Origin: Flavobacteriales bacterium UBA4422
GTDB lineage: Bacteria > Bacteroidota > Bacteroidia > Flavobacteriales_G > Salibacteraceae
Length of the DNA: 64,000 nt
Reading direction: 5' to 3'
Assembly (NCBI GenBank): GCA_002389645.1
Contig: DGQE01000025.1
Span: 6,200 to 70,199 of the forward strand
Under the pieces are notes generated by a model. The model searched no databases. It saw only the letters and a program-made list of their open reading frames with translations, and had not been told where the DNA came from. The position numbers and the translations under genes are program-made. This document shows positions 34,736 to 44,359 of the stretch, one piece after another (position 1 is the stretch's first letter; every line of letters begins with the position of its first letter).

Positions 34736-37397
34736 TGATGGTTAGATCACCCCTTAATTCATTGAAGTTATCAGATCTTAAAACGTAAAAATACGTTCCT
34801 GAAGCCTGATCATTAGGCACCCATTCATTTCTGTAAGGTTTAGATTCAAAGACTTTTTGTCCCCATCGATTATAAACAAACAGATGCGCATCCTCAAAAT
34901 TGGTGATGTTATCGATATAAAATGCATCATTCAAGCCATCACCATTCGGTGTAATTACATTTGGGATACTTACACAAGGGTCAACCGTAATACGAAGCGT
35001 GTCCTGAATAGTATTTCCACAATAATCGCTCACTCGGATGTAGTGAGTATTGCTTTGTCGAGATATTACTCTGAAAGTATTCGAATCAATGTTTTCATAC
35101 ATTTCGCCTATAAGTGGATCTTCAGTTGTAAACCACTCAAAAGAGTAATCACCTGCACCACCTTGAACTCTCGTTCGAATAACGTACTCTTCACCATAAC
35201 ACAGTTCCGCGTCACCTGACAACACCAAATCCATTGATGCGTATTCAGCAATATTAATTTCCGCAACAGCCTCAACTTGATTCAAGCAATAGTCAGTTAC
35301 AGTAATTGTAACCTGTTGACTCACAGAGCCTATGAAAACAATAACCGTATCTGAGTCGCCTGTTGACCAAGAATATGTCAATGGGGCCAAACCACCAAAA
35401 ACTTCTGGGTTCAACGCAAACTCCCCTCCTCCGCATCTTCCATCAAACGAAGGCAAGCTTGCAGTTAACGGTTCAACATTCAACGCATCAATAAAAAAAC
35501 TAGTATTGAATTGCCTTCCGCACGCATCCTCGGTCCAGAAGTAAAGCGTAGTATCTTGGTTAATGGTCACTGTGATGGTAGAGTCATCATCAAACGTTGG
35601 GTTTATTTGATCCCAAGAATAATTGAAAGGCCTGACTCCGCCAGAAAACTGAGGATTCACGAATAAATCAGAGCCAATACAAAACACAGAAGTGTCTGGA
35701 AATTGAACTATGAGTTCATCTGGAATTTTCACACCCAAATTAGCAGTATCTACTACCGACCTTCCACATGCATCAGTCACTGTTACTAGCACTTGAATAT
35801 TTCCATTCACGACAAACAATGAAGTACTAGTTGTATCTCCATTAGACCATTCATAGCTGAAATCTTCAGTGCCAAAATCTACCAAGCATTCTAGCAAAAT
35901 ACTTTCACCAGCACAGTTGACGAGTGTATCATTAATAATCTCAGGAATAGGATCATCAGCATAATCTTTAGTCACAATGATCGTATCAAAAAAAGTAGTC
36001 AAAGCACAGCTGTCTTGAACTTGAACTGCGAATGTATCTACACCTCCATTTGGGCTCAACTGAACAACTATTGTATCTCCAGTCATACCATTGCTCCAAT
36101 TGTAGGCAAAAGGAGGAGGCCCACCACTCAAGGCATGTGCATAAAGAACTAGTGAATCTGGAGGACAAGTAAACGTAGTATCTAAGGTTTTATCTATTAC
36201 AATATTGGGCAGATCGTAAATGTATAACGTACCTGTACTCACGAATGTATCTCCGCATAGTGTAACACTCACCGCAGAAATTGTAAAGGTTTCAACTCCT
36301 TCATTTAAACCATCTGCTATGGGTGTGATAGTTACCGTTGTATCCGAAACTCCAGGTAACAAAACAATAGTATCGGGCAGAAGTGCAAAATCAACACCAT
36401 TTGTAGCAGTTCCAGAAAAGAACAAGTATGAAATTGACGTATCTGCCGTATCACCTCTTGAAAACAAAATATCAGCTTCTCCGCAGCCTTCGTTAATAGT
36501 ACTATCGCCATTTACTGTAGCTATATTCACCTCAATGAGATTCGAAGTAAAACTGCCACCTTCTAAAAACACTCCAGAATCAAGAGCTCCGTCAGCCACA
36601 TCTGCTATTGCCATTTTAATGTGATAAGTATCTCCACAAATTACTTGTGCAATGGCCTCCATTGAAACAGTCAACCCACCAAACAGCACGTTGGTATCAA
36701 CAGGAGCTGTATAATTATTGACAAAATATTGAGCATTGCAAGGACAAGCTGGATTGCAGGCTCCACCACCAGGAGCATCATTTATCGAATTAATCGTAAC
36801 TGGGATATTTGTTCCTGGTACCACAGCCAAATTTTCCGCGCCATTAGTAAAAGGTCCAGCAATACCAGGGCCACTTAGAAAGAAACCAAACGCATCATTG
36901 AAGGCTGAGCAAATGAATCCAGGATATTCTACACTGGCAAAAGTGTAGTTGAATCGAATGGTATCTCCTTGAGGAACAAAATCAAATTCTAAAACCGCAG
37001 CATTATTCAAATTTCCACCAACTAACTGGGCTAAATCAGGGTCGCCCACCCCATCTGAACTATTTGGTCCAAGATTCGGATTAACAGCTGAGCCACTTTT
37101 ATTTTCAGTACTTCCTGAACACAGCATCAAACCATATGGAATTTCAACAGCGGTGTTCAAAGAAGTAAATTCTCCAATTTGAGTTGAATCATATCCTTCC
37201 TGATGACCTGGGAATGTAGTGTCACAGCCACTAAAAGTGGCATTAAAGGCGGTAACACCCGTTCCTAGCAACACTTCTTGCACATAGTAATCAGCCCAAT
37301 TCCCTGATTGCTTGGCACTTGTAATATTGAGCTGAGCAAAGCTGCTATTTGCAAAAGCAACAATCAGTACAAGAACCTTAAGATATTTCAAAATCAT
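34719..37397 (-). CDS. Choice-of-anchor L adhesin with T9SS type B sorting domain
   Basis: An 892-residue secreted protein with a signal peptide (1-21, ending SFA). Residues ~22-270 contain 'IPYGLMLCSGSTENKSG', 'AAVLEFDFVPQGDTIRF' and 'FNDAFGFFLSGPGIAG', the choice-of-anchor L domain of Bacteroidota surface proteins. A Calx-beta-like segment follows (~295-385, 'SGTATNGVDFALLPDTIVL'), then about five Ig-like repeats with 'WSNGDTT'-type motifs. The C-terminal ~85 residues ('IPNVITPNGDGLNDAFY', 'VYNRWGQKVFES') are a type B T9SS sorting domain. It is likely a surface adhesin. Its end overlaps the ABC ATPase gene by 17 bases. Confidence 0.9.
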   Translation of the reverse strand: MILKYLKVLVLIVAFANSSFAQLNITSAKQSGNWADYYVQEVLLGTGVTAFNATFSGCDTTFPGHQEGYDSTQIGEFTSLNTAVEIPYGLMLCSGSTENKSGSAVNPNLGPNSSDGVGDPDLAQLVGGNLNNAAVLEFDFVPQGDTIRFNYTFASVEYPGFICSAFNDAFGFFLSGPGIAGPFTNGAENLAVVPGTNIPVTINSINDAPGGGACNPACPCNAQYFVNNYTAPVDTNVLFGGLTVSMEAIAQVICGDTYHIKMAIADVADGALDSGVFLEGGSFTSNLIEVNIATVNGDSTINEGCGEADILFSRGDTADTSISYLFFSGTATNGVDFALLPDTIVLLPGVSDTTVTITPIADGLNEGVETFTISAVSVTLCGDTFVSTGTLYIYDLPNIVIDKTLDTTFTCPPDSLVLYAHALSGGPPPFAYNWSNGMTGDTIVVQLSPNGGVDTFAVQVQDSCALTTFFDTIIVTKDYADDPIPEIINDTLVNCAGESILLECLVDFGTEDFSYEWSNGDTTSTSLFVVNGNIQVLVTVTDACGRSVVDTANLGVKIPDELIVQFPDTSVFCIGSDLFVNPQFSGGVRPFNYSWDQINPTFDDDSTITVTINQDTTLYFWTEDACGRQFNTSFFIDALNVEPLTASLPSFDGRCGGGEFALNPEVFGGLAPLTYSWSTGDSDTVIVFIGSVSQQVTITVTDYCLNQVEAVAEINIAEYASMDLVLSGDAELCYGEEYVIRTRVQGGAGDYSFEWFTTEDPLIGEMYENIDSNTFRVISRQSNTHYIRVSDYCGNTIQDTLRITVDPCVSIPNVITPNGDGLNDAFYIDNITNFEDAHLFVYNRWGQKVFESKPYRNEWVPNDQASGTYFYVLRSDNFNELRGDLTIINDDD

Positions 37398-37432
37398 AAA
37401 ATAAAGACGCTAATTTACGAGGATTAGTTGCT

Positions 37433-37930
37433 CTACGAATTACCAATTTCACGCGACATTCCGGCTACCTTTTCCTTTAATGATTCTTTGTATGCAATCA
37501 TCTTTTGCTGCATCGAAACATCGGCTGAAGCGATGATCTGTGCGGCTAATATACCTGCGTTTTTTGCTGCGTTCAAAGCCACTGTAGCCACCGGAACACC
37601 ATTTGGCATTTGAAGAATCGATAGGATTGAATCCCAACCATCAATAGAATTGGAAGATTTAACTGGAACACCAATCACTGGCAATGGGGTTATCGAAGCT
37701 ACCATTCCTGGTAAGTGCGCTGCGCCACCTGCTCCTGCAATAATCACTTTCAATCCGCGCTTGTGTGCAGACTTTCCATACTCCATCATTTTCTCGGGAG
37801 TTCTGTGTGCAGAAACGATATCTACTTCTACTTCTATTCCAAACTCTTTTAAGATGTCTACTGCATCTTTCATCACAGGGAAATCGCTTTTGCTTCCCAT
37901 AATAATTCCAACTTGAGGGGTATTTGCCAT
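37433..37930 (-). CDS. purE: N5-carboxyaminoimidazole ribonucleotide mutase
   Basis: Class I PurE rearranges N5-CAIR to CAIR in purine synthesis. The 165-residue protein has 'VGIIMGSKSDFPVMKDA', 'VSAHRTPEKMMEYG' with the catalytic His-Arg, 'VIIAGAGGAAHLPGMVA' and 'GVPVATVALNAAKNAGI'. It lies 9 bases downstream of purK, its pathway partner, and is certainly cotranscribed with it. The PurK-dependent mutase form is implied. Confidence 0.97.
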   Translation of the reverse strand: MANTPQVGIIMGSKSDFPVMKDAVDILKEFGIEVEVDIVSAHRTPEKMMEYGKSAHKRGLKVIIAGAGGAAHLPGMVASITPLPVIGVPVKSSNSIDGWDSILSILQMPNGVPVATVALNAAKNAGILAAQIIASADVSMQQKMIAYKESLKEKVAGMSREIGNS

Positions 37931-37939
37931 GCAGCTAAT

Positions 37940-39058
37940 TTACGCGATTACACGAATCATTTCCTTAATCTCTTTGGCTTTTTCCAACGCTTGATCTGAA
38001 GAACTTCCTAAAATCGTTACGTGCCCCATCTTTCTGAATGGCTTGGTCAATGCTTTTCCATACAAATGAGGATAAACTCCTGACACGTCTATAGCCTTGT
38101 CTAAGCCTTCATAAACCACGGCACCAGAAAATCCCTTTTCTCCTAATAAATTGATCATTGACGCAGGCGATCGCAATGAAGTATCACCCAATGGCCAATT
38201 TAAAATAGAACGCATGTGAATGTCATATTGCGATGTAAAGCATGCCTCAATAGTGTGATGCCCGCTGTTATGAGGCCGTGGGGCGATCTCATTTATCAGA
38301 ACTTTTCCGTCTTTGGTTAAAAAAAGCTCGACCGCGAGTAACCCCACCATATCAATCTCTTGAATCAACCGCTCGGCAAGAGTCCTTGCTTCTTCCTCAA
38401 CACTTTCAGAAATTCGAGCTGGACTCACTAAATAGTCGACTAAATTGGCTTCTGGATCAAATACTTGTTCTACTACTGGAAACGATTTAACATCTCCGTT
38501 TTCATTCCGGGCTACCAAAACAGCCAGCTCCATTTCATAATCTACCCATTGTTCTAAAACAGAAGGAGCGTCAAAACCGGTCTCAATGTCAGAAGCATCC
38601 TTAATTGGAGTAACTCCTTTTCCGTCATAACCTCCAACTCTCATTTTCTGCATAACAGGAAGCAAGTCAAGGTGATCACTTATCTGAGCTTTTGACTCTA
38701 CAATTGCAAATGGTGCGGTTGGAAAACCATGCTCTTGATAAAACTGTTTTTGAATACCCTTATCTTTTACCATTTCAAGAATGCGCGGTTGAGGAAAAAC
38801 CTTCACTCCTTCCGCTTCTAGTTTCTTTAAAGCTTCGATAGAAACATTTTCAATCTCGATAGTAACGACATCGCATTTCTTTCCAAGCTCATAAACAGCC
38901 TCAGCATCATTTCTATCAGCGCATTCAAATTCGTGTGAAATCTTACTGCAAGGTGCCTCTGGATCTGGATCTAAGGTGTAAATATCATGTCCGTAATTGA
39001 GTGCGTTCTGAATAAACATGCGACCGAGCTGACCTCCTCCAACGATTCCTATTTTCAT
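37940..39058 (-). CDS. purK: N5-carboxyaminoimidazole ribonucleotide synthase
   Basis: PurK converts AIR, ATP and bicarbonate to N5-CAIR. This 372-residue ATP-grasp enzyme begins 'KIGIVGGGQLGRMFIQNAL' and has 'MQKMRVGGYDGKGV' (ATP-binding loop), 'EQWVDYEMELAVLVARNENG' and the conserved 'INEIAPRPHNSGHHTIE'. Substrate N5-CAIR is passed to PurE encoded immediately downstream. A TAACTTTG promoter box lies 19 bases before the start. The frame is complete with no anomalies. Confidence 0.97.
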   Translation of the reverse strand: MKIGIVGGGQLGRMFIQNALNYGHDIYTLDPDPEAPCSKISHEFECADRNDAEAVYELGKKCDVVTIEIENVSIEALKKLEAEGVKVFPQPRILEMVKDKGIQKQFYQEHGFPTAPFAIVESKAQISDHLDLLPVMQKMRVGGYDGKGVTPIKDASDIETGFDAPSVLEQWVDYEMELAVLVARNENGDVKSFPVVEQVFDPEANLVDYLVSPARISESVEEEARTLAERLIQEIDMVGLLAVELFLTKDGKVLINEIAPRPHNSGHHTIEACFTSQYDIHMRSILNWPLGDTSLRSPASMINLLGEKGFSGAVVYEGLDKAIDVSGVYPHLYGKALTKPFRKMGHVTILGSSSDQALEKAKEIKEMIRVIA

Positions 39059-39077
39059 ACTTCTGTAAATTGAGCGA

Positions 39078-39085
39078 CAAAGTTA
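39078..39085 (-). promoter_or_regulatory. TAACTTTG -7 promoter box for purK-purE
   Basis: Exact TAnnTTTG match on the minus strand, ending 19 bases before the purK ATG at 39058. Confidence 0.5.
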
Positions 39086-39151
39086 GAAGCACATTTCAGG
39101 ATATGAGAAAGATATTCGACTATTCAGCATAATATGTGGATTTTCAAGCCT

Positions 39152-39159
39152 TACATTTG
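39152..39159 (+). promoter_or_regulatory. TACATTTG -7 promoter box for hpt
   Basis: Exact consensus on the plus strand, ending 23 bases before the hpt GTG at 39183. Together with the purK box it divides the 124-base intergenic region between two divergent purine operons. Confidence 0.5.
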
Positions 39160-39182
39160 CACCCTTCAAAACAGAGGATTAG

Positions 39183-39713
39183 GTGATTCAAGTAAAAGAC
39201 AAGGCCTTTCGAGTATACATTCCACAGGACGAAATATCGGCAGCCATTGCGAAAGTTTCTGCTCAATTGATGGAAGAATATGGCGATAAAGACCCGCTGT
39301 TTTTATGCGTATTGAATGGAGCATTTATGTTTTGCAGCGATCTTATGAAAGAATTCAGCGGGCCTGCAGAAATTGGTTTTATCAAAGCTGCATCCTACGA
39401 AGGAATGAGCTCAACAGGAAAAGTTGATTTTCATGAAGCTGGGAAACTGAACCTCAAAAATCGCGACATCATTGTTGTTGAAGACATTGTAGATACTGGC
39501 AACACATTGGTGGCGTTGCATGAATACCTAAAAAAATTCACTCCACGATCAGTAAAAGTGTGCACGCTTCTTTTCAAGAAGGATGCATACCAACAATCTC
39601 TGCCTATTGACTATGTTTGTTTTGAGACAGAAAATAAATTCTTACTCGGGTATGGCTTAGACTATGATGGTTATGGTCGCAACCTTCCCGAAGTTTATAT
39701 TTTAAACGATTGA
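39183..39713 (+). CDS. hpt: Hypoxanthine phosphoribosyltransferase
   Basis: A 176-residue type I phosphoribosyltransferase salvaging hypoxanthine (and guanine) to IMP/GMP. 'LFLCVLNGAFMFCSDLMK' and the PRPP loop 'IIVVEDIVDTGNTLVAL' are diagnostic, and 'IKAASYEGMSSTGKV' is the flexible loop with the catalytic Ser-Tyr neighbourhood. It starts at GTG. adk follows after one base, giving a purine nucleotide pair divergent from purK-purE. Confidence 0.93.
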   Translation: MIQVKDKAFRVYIPQDEISAAIAKVSAQLMEEYGDKDPLFLCVLNGAFMFCSDLMKEFSGPAEIGFIKAASYEGMSSTGKVDFHEAGKLNLKNRDIIVVEDIVDTGNTLVALHEYLKKFTPRSVKVCTLLFKKDAYQQSLPIDYVCFETENKFLLGYGLDYDGYGRNLPEVYILND

Positions 39714-39714
39714 C

Positions 39715-40290
39715 ATGATCAACATCGTAATTTTTGGCCCTCCAGGAGCAGGAAAAGGAACGCAAAGTGAGAAGCTTCTGGAAAAGTATAGCCTTGTTCA
39801 CATCTCAACAGGTGATCTTTTCAGAGCCAACATCAAAGGCGAAACAAAACTAGGGTTAAGAGCTAAAGCATTCATGGACAAAGGCGAGCTGGTTCCAGAC
39901 TCCGTGACCATAGATATGCTGAGAGCTAAAGTGGAGGAAAACCCGAATGCTCAAGGATTCATTTTTGATGGTTTCCCAAGAACTACACCCCAAGCTGATG
40001 CACTTGATACATTGCTGGCTTCTTTGAGCACATCGATCTCAGCATGTTTATCGCTTCAAGTGCCGGATGAGGAATTGGTGGCTCGACTGCTAAACAGAGG
40101 AAAGACTAGCGGACGAGCTGATGATGCCGATGAAACTGTGATTCGCAACAGACTGGCCGTATATATGCGCGAAACGTCTCCTTTAAAAGACTTTTACAAG
40201 CAGCAAGCTAAGCTTAAAGAAATTCATGGCGTAGGTACAGTAGATGAAATATTCGGTCGATTGTGCACGGCTATTGATAAGCATTCTTAA
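39715..40290 (+). CDS. adk: Adenylate kinase, short form
   Basis: Adenylate kinase interconverts AMP, ADP and ATP. The 191-residue protein has the P-loop 'IFGPPGAGKGTQSEKL', the AMP site 'HISTGDLFRANIKG' and 'GFIFDGFPRTTPQAD', and a short lid ('NRGKTSGRADDADETVIRNR') without the zinc-finger insertion. It begins one base after hpt and is likely cotranscribed with it. Confidence 0.96.
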   Translation: MINIVIFGPPGAGKGTQSEKLLEKYSLVHISTGDLFRANIKGETKLGLRAKAFMDKGELVPDSVTIDMLRAKVEENPNAQGFIFDGFPRTTPQADALDTLLASLSTSISACLSLQVPDEELVARLLNRGKTSGRADDADETVIRNRLAVYMRETSPLKDFYKQQAKLKEIHGVGTVDEIFGRLCTAIDKHS

Positions 40291-40353
40291 GCATCAGAAA
40301 GGGTTAACTTCCTCTGCTACATTCATTAAAGCCGCTATAGTGCGGTAATTATT

Positions 40354-41382
40354 ATGGCTAAAAACCGAAAAATACACTCAAGCAACTTTGTTGATTATGT
40401 ACGAATTAATTGTACCAGCGGAGACGGAGGAGCGGGTGCCACACATTTTCGAAGAGAAAAATTTGTTGCGAAAGGTGGTCCTGACGGTGGTGATGGCGGT
40501 CGAGGTGGCCATATTATTCTTGAAGCCGAGCCACAACTTTGGACACTACTTCATCTGAAGTATAAAAAACACGTTCGAGCAACACATGGCAAACCTGGCG
40601 GAAAACAATGCGCTACAGGAGCAAGTGGAAAAGATGTAGTTGTCAAAGTTCCTTTAGGCACAGTTGTAAAAAATGCCGATACAGGAGAATTTGTTTGTGA
40701 AATTACTGAACCTGGACAGCGCACAATTTTGGCTGAAGGTGGAAGAGGCGGTTTAGGAAACTGGCATTTTAAAAATGCTACTCAGCAAACGCCTCGTCAT
40801 TCTCAACCAGGAACGTCAGGAATTGAAGCATGGTTTATACTTGAGTTGAAGATTTTAGCAGATGTTGGATTGGTTGGCTTTCCGAATGCGGGAAAATCTA
40901 CGCTCTTAAGTGCAGTTAGCGCTGCAAAGCCTGAAATTGCCAATTATGCATTTACCACGCTAACACCAAATTTGGGGATTGTATCCTATTATGATGAAAA
41001 GTCATTCGTAATGGCCGACATTCCAGGAATAATCGAAGGCGCAAGCGAAGGAAAAGGATTGGGATATCAATTCTTGAAGCATATTGAACGCAATTCAGTC
41101 CTACTATTTCTTATTCCAGCAGACAGCGATGACCACTTCAAGGAGTTTCAAATTTTAGAGAATGAGCTTAAACAATACAGTGAAGAGCTCTCGCACAAAG
41201 AGAGGATTGTAGCAATTTCAAAATCAGACATGCTAGACCAAGAGTTGATGGATGAGATTGCTAAAACTTTCCCGAAGAACTTACCGCACATATTTTTCTC
41301 TTCAATAAGCCAATCCAACATACCTCAATTGAAAGATCTTATATGGAATAGTTTACAAACCGAATTAGAACAAGATGCTTAG
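40354..41382 (+). CDS. obgE: Obg/CgtA ribosome-associated GTPase
   Basis: Obg acts in late large-subunit assembly and stress control. The 342-residue protein has the glycine-rich Obg fold (15-165, 'CTSGDGGAGATHFRREKF') and the G domain with G1 'GFPNAGKSTLLSAV', the switch I Thr in 'FTTLTPNLG', G3 'DIPGIIEGASEG' and G4 'AISKSDML' (SKSD in place of NKxD). A C-terminal OCT domain is absent, as in many Bacteroidota. It overlaps the next small gene by 8 bases. Confidence 0.95.
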   Translation: MAKNRKIHSSNFVDYVRINCTSGDGGAGATHFRREKFVAKGGPDGGDGGRGGHIILEAEPQLWTLLHLKYKKHVRATHGKPGGKQCATGASGKDVVVKVPLGTVVKNADTGEFVCEITEPGQRTILAEGGRGGLGNWHFKNATQQTPRHSQPGTSGIEAWFILELKILADVGLVGFPNAGKSTLLSAVSAAKPEIANYAFTTLTPNLGIVSYYDEKSFVMADIPGIIEGASEGKGLGYQFLKHIERNSVLLFLIPADSDDHFKEFQILENELKQYSEELSHKERIVAISKSDMLDQELMDEIAKTFPKNLPHIFFSSISQSNIPQLKDLIWNSLQTELEQDA

Positions 41383-41770
41383 AAGACTTCGGATTTACTT
41401 CACTGGGTTTGCTATTGGACTGATTATGGTTTACATAATGTTTGGAAATGATGATTCCAGAGACTTAGATATTTGGACGCCTTCACAGCGGGTTTTAGAA
41501 GAAATAAGAAACGACTCTATTCTCAATGAAAGTGAGAAGATGCGCTGCTATCAAGTATGCTTAGAACTTTCTGATTCATTGTTACTCAGTATTTGGACGG
41601 ACGCTCAAGTTGAAAGTCTGAACCCTGGCGGAAAGCCTTATCGATATGCGATTTCATTGGAAACGGATAATCAACATCTCTTAGCAGTAGTTGAGCGGAA
41701 TGAAGCAAAAGAGCAACGCCTGATTTCTATCGAAGACAAAATACATCCAACTACTTGCGATTGTGAGTAG
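41375..41770 (+). CDS. Small membrane-anchored protein, DUF4258-like
   Basis: A 131-residue protein with one N-terminal membrane anchor ('YFTGFAIGLIMVYIMFG') and a soluble domain. The anchor followed by 'TPSQRVLEEIRNDSI' resembles proteins annotated as DUF4258 that lie near aroB in flavobacteria; this is a recollection, not a verified match. The C-terminus ends in C-D-C-E. It overlaps obgE by 8 bases and aroB by 8 bases, so it is translated within the operon. Function unknown. Confidence 0.6.
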   Translation: MLRRLRIYFTGFAIGLIMVYIMFGNDDSRDLDIWTPSQRVLEEIRNDSILNESEKMRCYQVCLELSDSLLLSIWTDAQVESLNPGGKPYRYAISLETDNQHLLAVVERNEAKEQRLISIEDKIHPTTCDCE

Positions 41771-42791
41771 TTCATTGTTATACGATAGTGATGCTTGGTT
41801 TAAACTGATGGGTGAATTAGATCCATCATCAGTTGCAATACTTACTGATAGTAATACTGAGGCACATTGTCTGCCTTATTTTGTTTCCACGTACTTAGAA
41901 GGAGAAGAGTTTATTCACCTAAGTGTTGAACCTGGTGAAGAATCCAAGTCAATTGAGTGTGCCGAAGAGATTTGGAGTGCAATGCTTGAGGAACAGCTGG
42001 ACAGAAAAGCGCTTCTGATTTCTTTGGGAGGAGGCGTAATTACCGATTTAGGAGGATTTGTTGCCTCAACGTTTAAGCGCGGGATACAGTTTATTCATGT
42101 TCCCACAACGCATCTTGGAATGACCGATGCAGCTATTGGAGGAAAGAATGGAGTGAATTTTCAAGGCCTAAAAAATCAGATAGGTAACATACGACAACCA
42201 AAAGCCATTCTCATTGATAGTAAATTTTTGAGTTCACTTCCTGAAGAAGAGCTTAGAAGTGGTTTAATGGAATCAGTAAAGCATGCACTTATTGCAGATA
42301 GCTCTTTTTGGAAGAAAATTATAGCCATAGAACCCTCAGTAGCGGCCATAGATATTTCAATCATCAAAGAAAGCGCAGCTATAAAGCAGCAAATTATTGA
42401 GCAGGATCAAGATGATTTCGGAATCCGTCAGTCACTTAATTTCGGTCATACTGTAGGTCATGCTATAGAGTCTATGTATGGAGTTTCTCATGGCATTGCA
42501 GTTGCTTTCGGCATTATCGCTGAGTCATTCATTTCTGCGAAACAATGTGAGTTGCCTGCTTTAGATCTGGATAAAATCTGCGATGTAGTTTTGAATTGTT
42601 TGAAACCAATCATGCCTGAGAAATTAGATGTTGACAGGTTATTAGAGTTGATGAAAAGTGATAAAAAAAACGAGTATGGAGAAGTTCGTTTCAGCTTGAT
42701 CTCTAATATTGGTATTTCTCAAATTGGAGAAACCGTCCCGATAGAGATCATAAAACAATCAATTGCATTTGCATCCACTAAAGTGAAGTGA
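41763..42791 (+). CDS. aroB: 3-dehydroquinate synthase
   Basis: AroB converts DAHP to 3-dehydroquinate in the shikimate pathway. The 342-residue protein has the NAD site 'LISLGGGVITDLGGFVAST', 'FIHVPTTHLGMTDAAIGGKN' and the metal-binding 'SLNFGHTVGHAIE'. The start is GTG at 41763, inside the end of the preceding small gene. It overlaps aroA, another enzyme of the same pathway, by one base. Confidence 0.96.
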   Translation: MSSSLLYDSDAWFKLMGELDPSSVAILTDSNTEAHCLPYFVSTYLEGEEFIHLSVEPGEESKSIECAEEIWSAMLEEQLDRKALLISLGGGVITDLGGFVASTFKRGIQFIHVPTTHLGMTDAAIGGKNGVNFQGLKNQIGNIRQPKAILIDSKFLSSLPEEELRSGLMESVKHALIADSSFWKKIIAIEPSVAAIDISIIKESAAIKQQIIEQDQDDFGIRQSLNFGHTVGHAIESMYGVSHGIAVAFGIIAESFISAKQCELPALDLDKICDVVLNCLKPIMPEKLDVDRLLELMKSDKKNEYGEVRFSLISNIGISQIGETVPIEIIKQSIAFASTKVK

Positions 42792-44011
42792 TGAAATACA
42801 TTCTCAGGGCTAAAACGCATTCGCTAAAAAACTCAATCGATCTGCCAGGATCGAAGAGCATTAGCAATCGAGTCCTGATTATTCAAGCTCTTGCTCAAAA
42901 AACATTCGAAATAAAAGACATCAGTAACGCTGATGACACCCAAGTGCTGCAAAAAGCACTTGAACACAACGACATTATCACCGATGTAGGACCAGCGGGA
43001 ACTGCAATGCGATTTTTAACCGCCTTATATGCTTCTCAGCCAGGTGAAAAGATATTGACAGGTTCTGATCGGATGAAAAAACGACCGATTCGCATTTTAG
43101 TAGACGCACTGAGATCGTTAGGAGCGAGTATCACCTATTTAGAAAAAGAGGGGTTTCCTCCGCTTCATATTCATGGGCGAAGATTAACTGGTGGAGAAGT
43201 AACCATGAATGGTAATGTAAGCAGTCAGTTTATTACAGCACTTATGCTTATTGGTCCTACTCTGCCTCAACCGTTAACTATAAATATTGAAGGAGATCCG
43301 CTTTCGCGCCCTTACATCATCATGACTCAAACCTTGATGCAACGCTGTGGTGCACAAGTCGATTTCAACAACAATCAAATCATTGTAAAACCAGGACGAT
43401 ACAGATCAAGCAATTTTATCATCGAGCGCGATTGGTCTGCTGCCGCATTTTGGATGAGTTTTGGTGCCTTAGCCAACCGAACTAATTTATTACTGAAAGA
43501 CCTCCACCCTGAATCGATGCAAGGAGATATTGCAGCGACTGAACTCTTTTCAAAACTTGGCATCATGTCAACGTTTGAAGAAGGTGGGTTGCGCATTTCC
43601 AAACAAAAGATTAGCCTTGATGCTGAATCATGGAATTTTAGAAATCATCCCGATTTGGTTCAGCCAGCCATTTTCGCTGCTGCAGGTTTGAAAAAAACAT
43701 TTACACTGCATGGGCTGGATAATCTCCGCCTAAAAGAAACCGACAGAATTGCTGCGATTGAAAATGAACTTCAGAGGATGGGTATTAGTGCTCAGGCTGA
43801 AGGGGTTTCAATGGTTTTGTTGCCTCAAAAGCTCGACCAACCCTCTTCTCATTTCGAATCATATGACGACCACAGAATGGTTATGTCAGTAGCACCAATG
43901 AGCCTGCTGTTTGAAGAAATACGCATAGAAAACCCTATGGTGGTAGCCAAATCCTATCCCGGGTTCTGGAAACAAGTAGAGAAGTTTATTGATGTTCGGC
44001 CTGTGAGGTAA
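42791..44011 (+). CDS. aroA: 5-enolpyruvylshikimate-3-phosphate synthase
   Basis: AroA joins shikimate-3-phosphate and PEP. The ~406-residue protein has 'LPGSKSISNRVLIIQ' (S3P-binding Lys and Ser), 'DVGPAGTAMRFLTAL', 'GNVSSQFITALMLIG' and the C-terminal 'ESYDDHRMVMSVAPM'. I prefer the ATG at 42791 (TGATG overlap with aroB) over a GTG one codon upstream. It ends the obgE-unknown-aroB-aroA operon. Confidence 0.95.
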   Translation: MKYILRAKTHSLKNSIDLPGSKSISNRVLIIQALAQKTFEIKDISNADDTQVLQKALEHNDIITDVGPAGTAMRFLTALYASQPGEKILTGSDRMKKRPIRILVDALRSLGASITYLEKEGFPPLHIHGRRLTGGEVTMNGNVSSQFITALMLIGPTLPQPLTINIEGDPLSRPYIIMTQTLMQRCGAQVDFNNNQIIVKPGRYRSSNFIIERDWSAAAFWMSFGALANRTNLLLKDLHPESMQGDIAATELFSKLGIMSTFEEGGLRISKQKISLDAESWNFRNHPDLVQPAIFAAAGLKKTFTLHGLDNLRLKETDRIAAIENELQRMGISAQAEGVSMVLLPQKLDQPSSHFESYDDHRMVMSVAPMSLLFEEIRIENPMVVAKSYPGFWKQVEKFIDVRPVR

Positions 44012-44029
44012 TAAAGATCAGAAGCTCAA

Positions 44030-44239
44030 TTATAGAAGTTTTCCATTTGCAAATTTCCACAAATTGTACTCCCTAACGAACAAACCAAAAGATGGAGTTA
44101 AAGTGTTGTTCAAGACAAACTTGGATTCAATAGAATGAGATTCTTGATAGTCCACCCAAAACTCAGCCACAAAGAGAAAAGCCAGCATTAAGTATACAAA
44201 CACAATACGCTTTATCAACTGACGATTTTTTTTATCCAT
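44030..44239 (-). CDS. Small single-helix membrane protein
   Basis: A 69-residue protein with a basic N-terminus ('DKKNRQLIKR'), one membrane helix ('IVFVYLMLAFLFVAEFWV') and a ~35-residue tail. I do not recognise a family. Support for it being real: good composition, a near-consensus promoter box 44 bases upstream on the same strand, and no competing gene. It could be a small regulatory or structural membrane protein. Confidence 0.45.
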   Translation of the reverse strand: MDKKNRQLIKRIVFVYLMLAFLFVAEFWVDYQESHSIESKFVLNNTLTPSFGLFVREYNLWKFANGKLL

Positions 44240-44283
44240 TTCTAAACTAACCTAGGCCAATGATTTGTAATCAGTCATTAGTG

Positions 44284-44291
44284 CAAAGATT
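44284..44291 (-). promoter_or_regulatory. AATCTTTG -7-like box
   Basis: On the minus strand AATCTTTG differs from TAnnTTTG at the first base only and is followed by CAC as in the TATCTTTGCAC-type promoters. It lies 44 bases upstream of the small membrane protein's ATG at 44239. Confidence 0.3.
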
Positions 44292-44359
44292 TTTTTAAGT
44301 CGCTCAAATTTAAGACAATAAGCTTACAAATCACTATTTTATTGAACTTAGATCGAGAC

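Noticed and set aside
36220..36624. 134-codon open frame on the plus strand inside the 892-residue adhesin gene
   Set aside because: It is antisense to a well-supported T9SS gene, with Ser/Pro/Val bias expected from the opposite strand.
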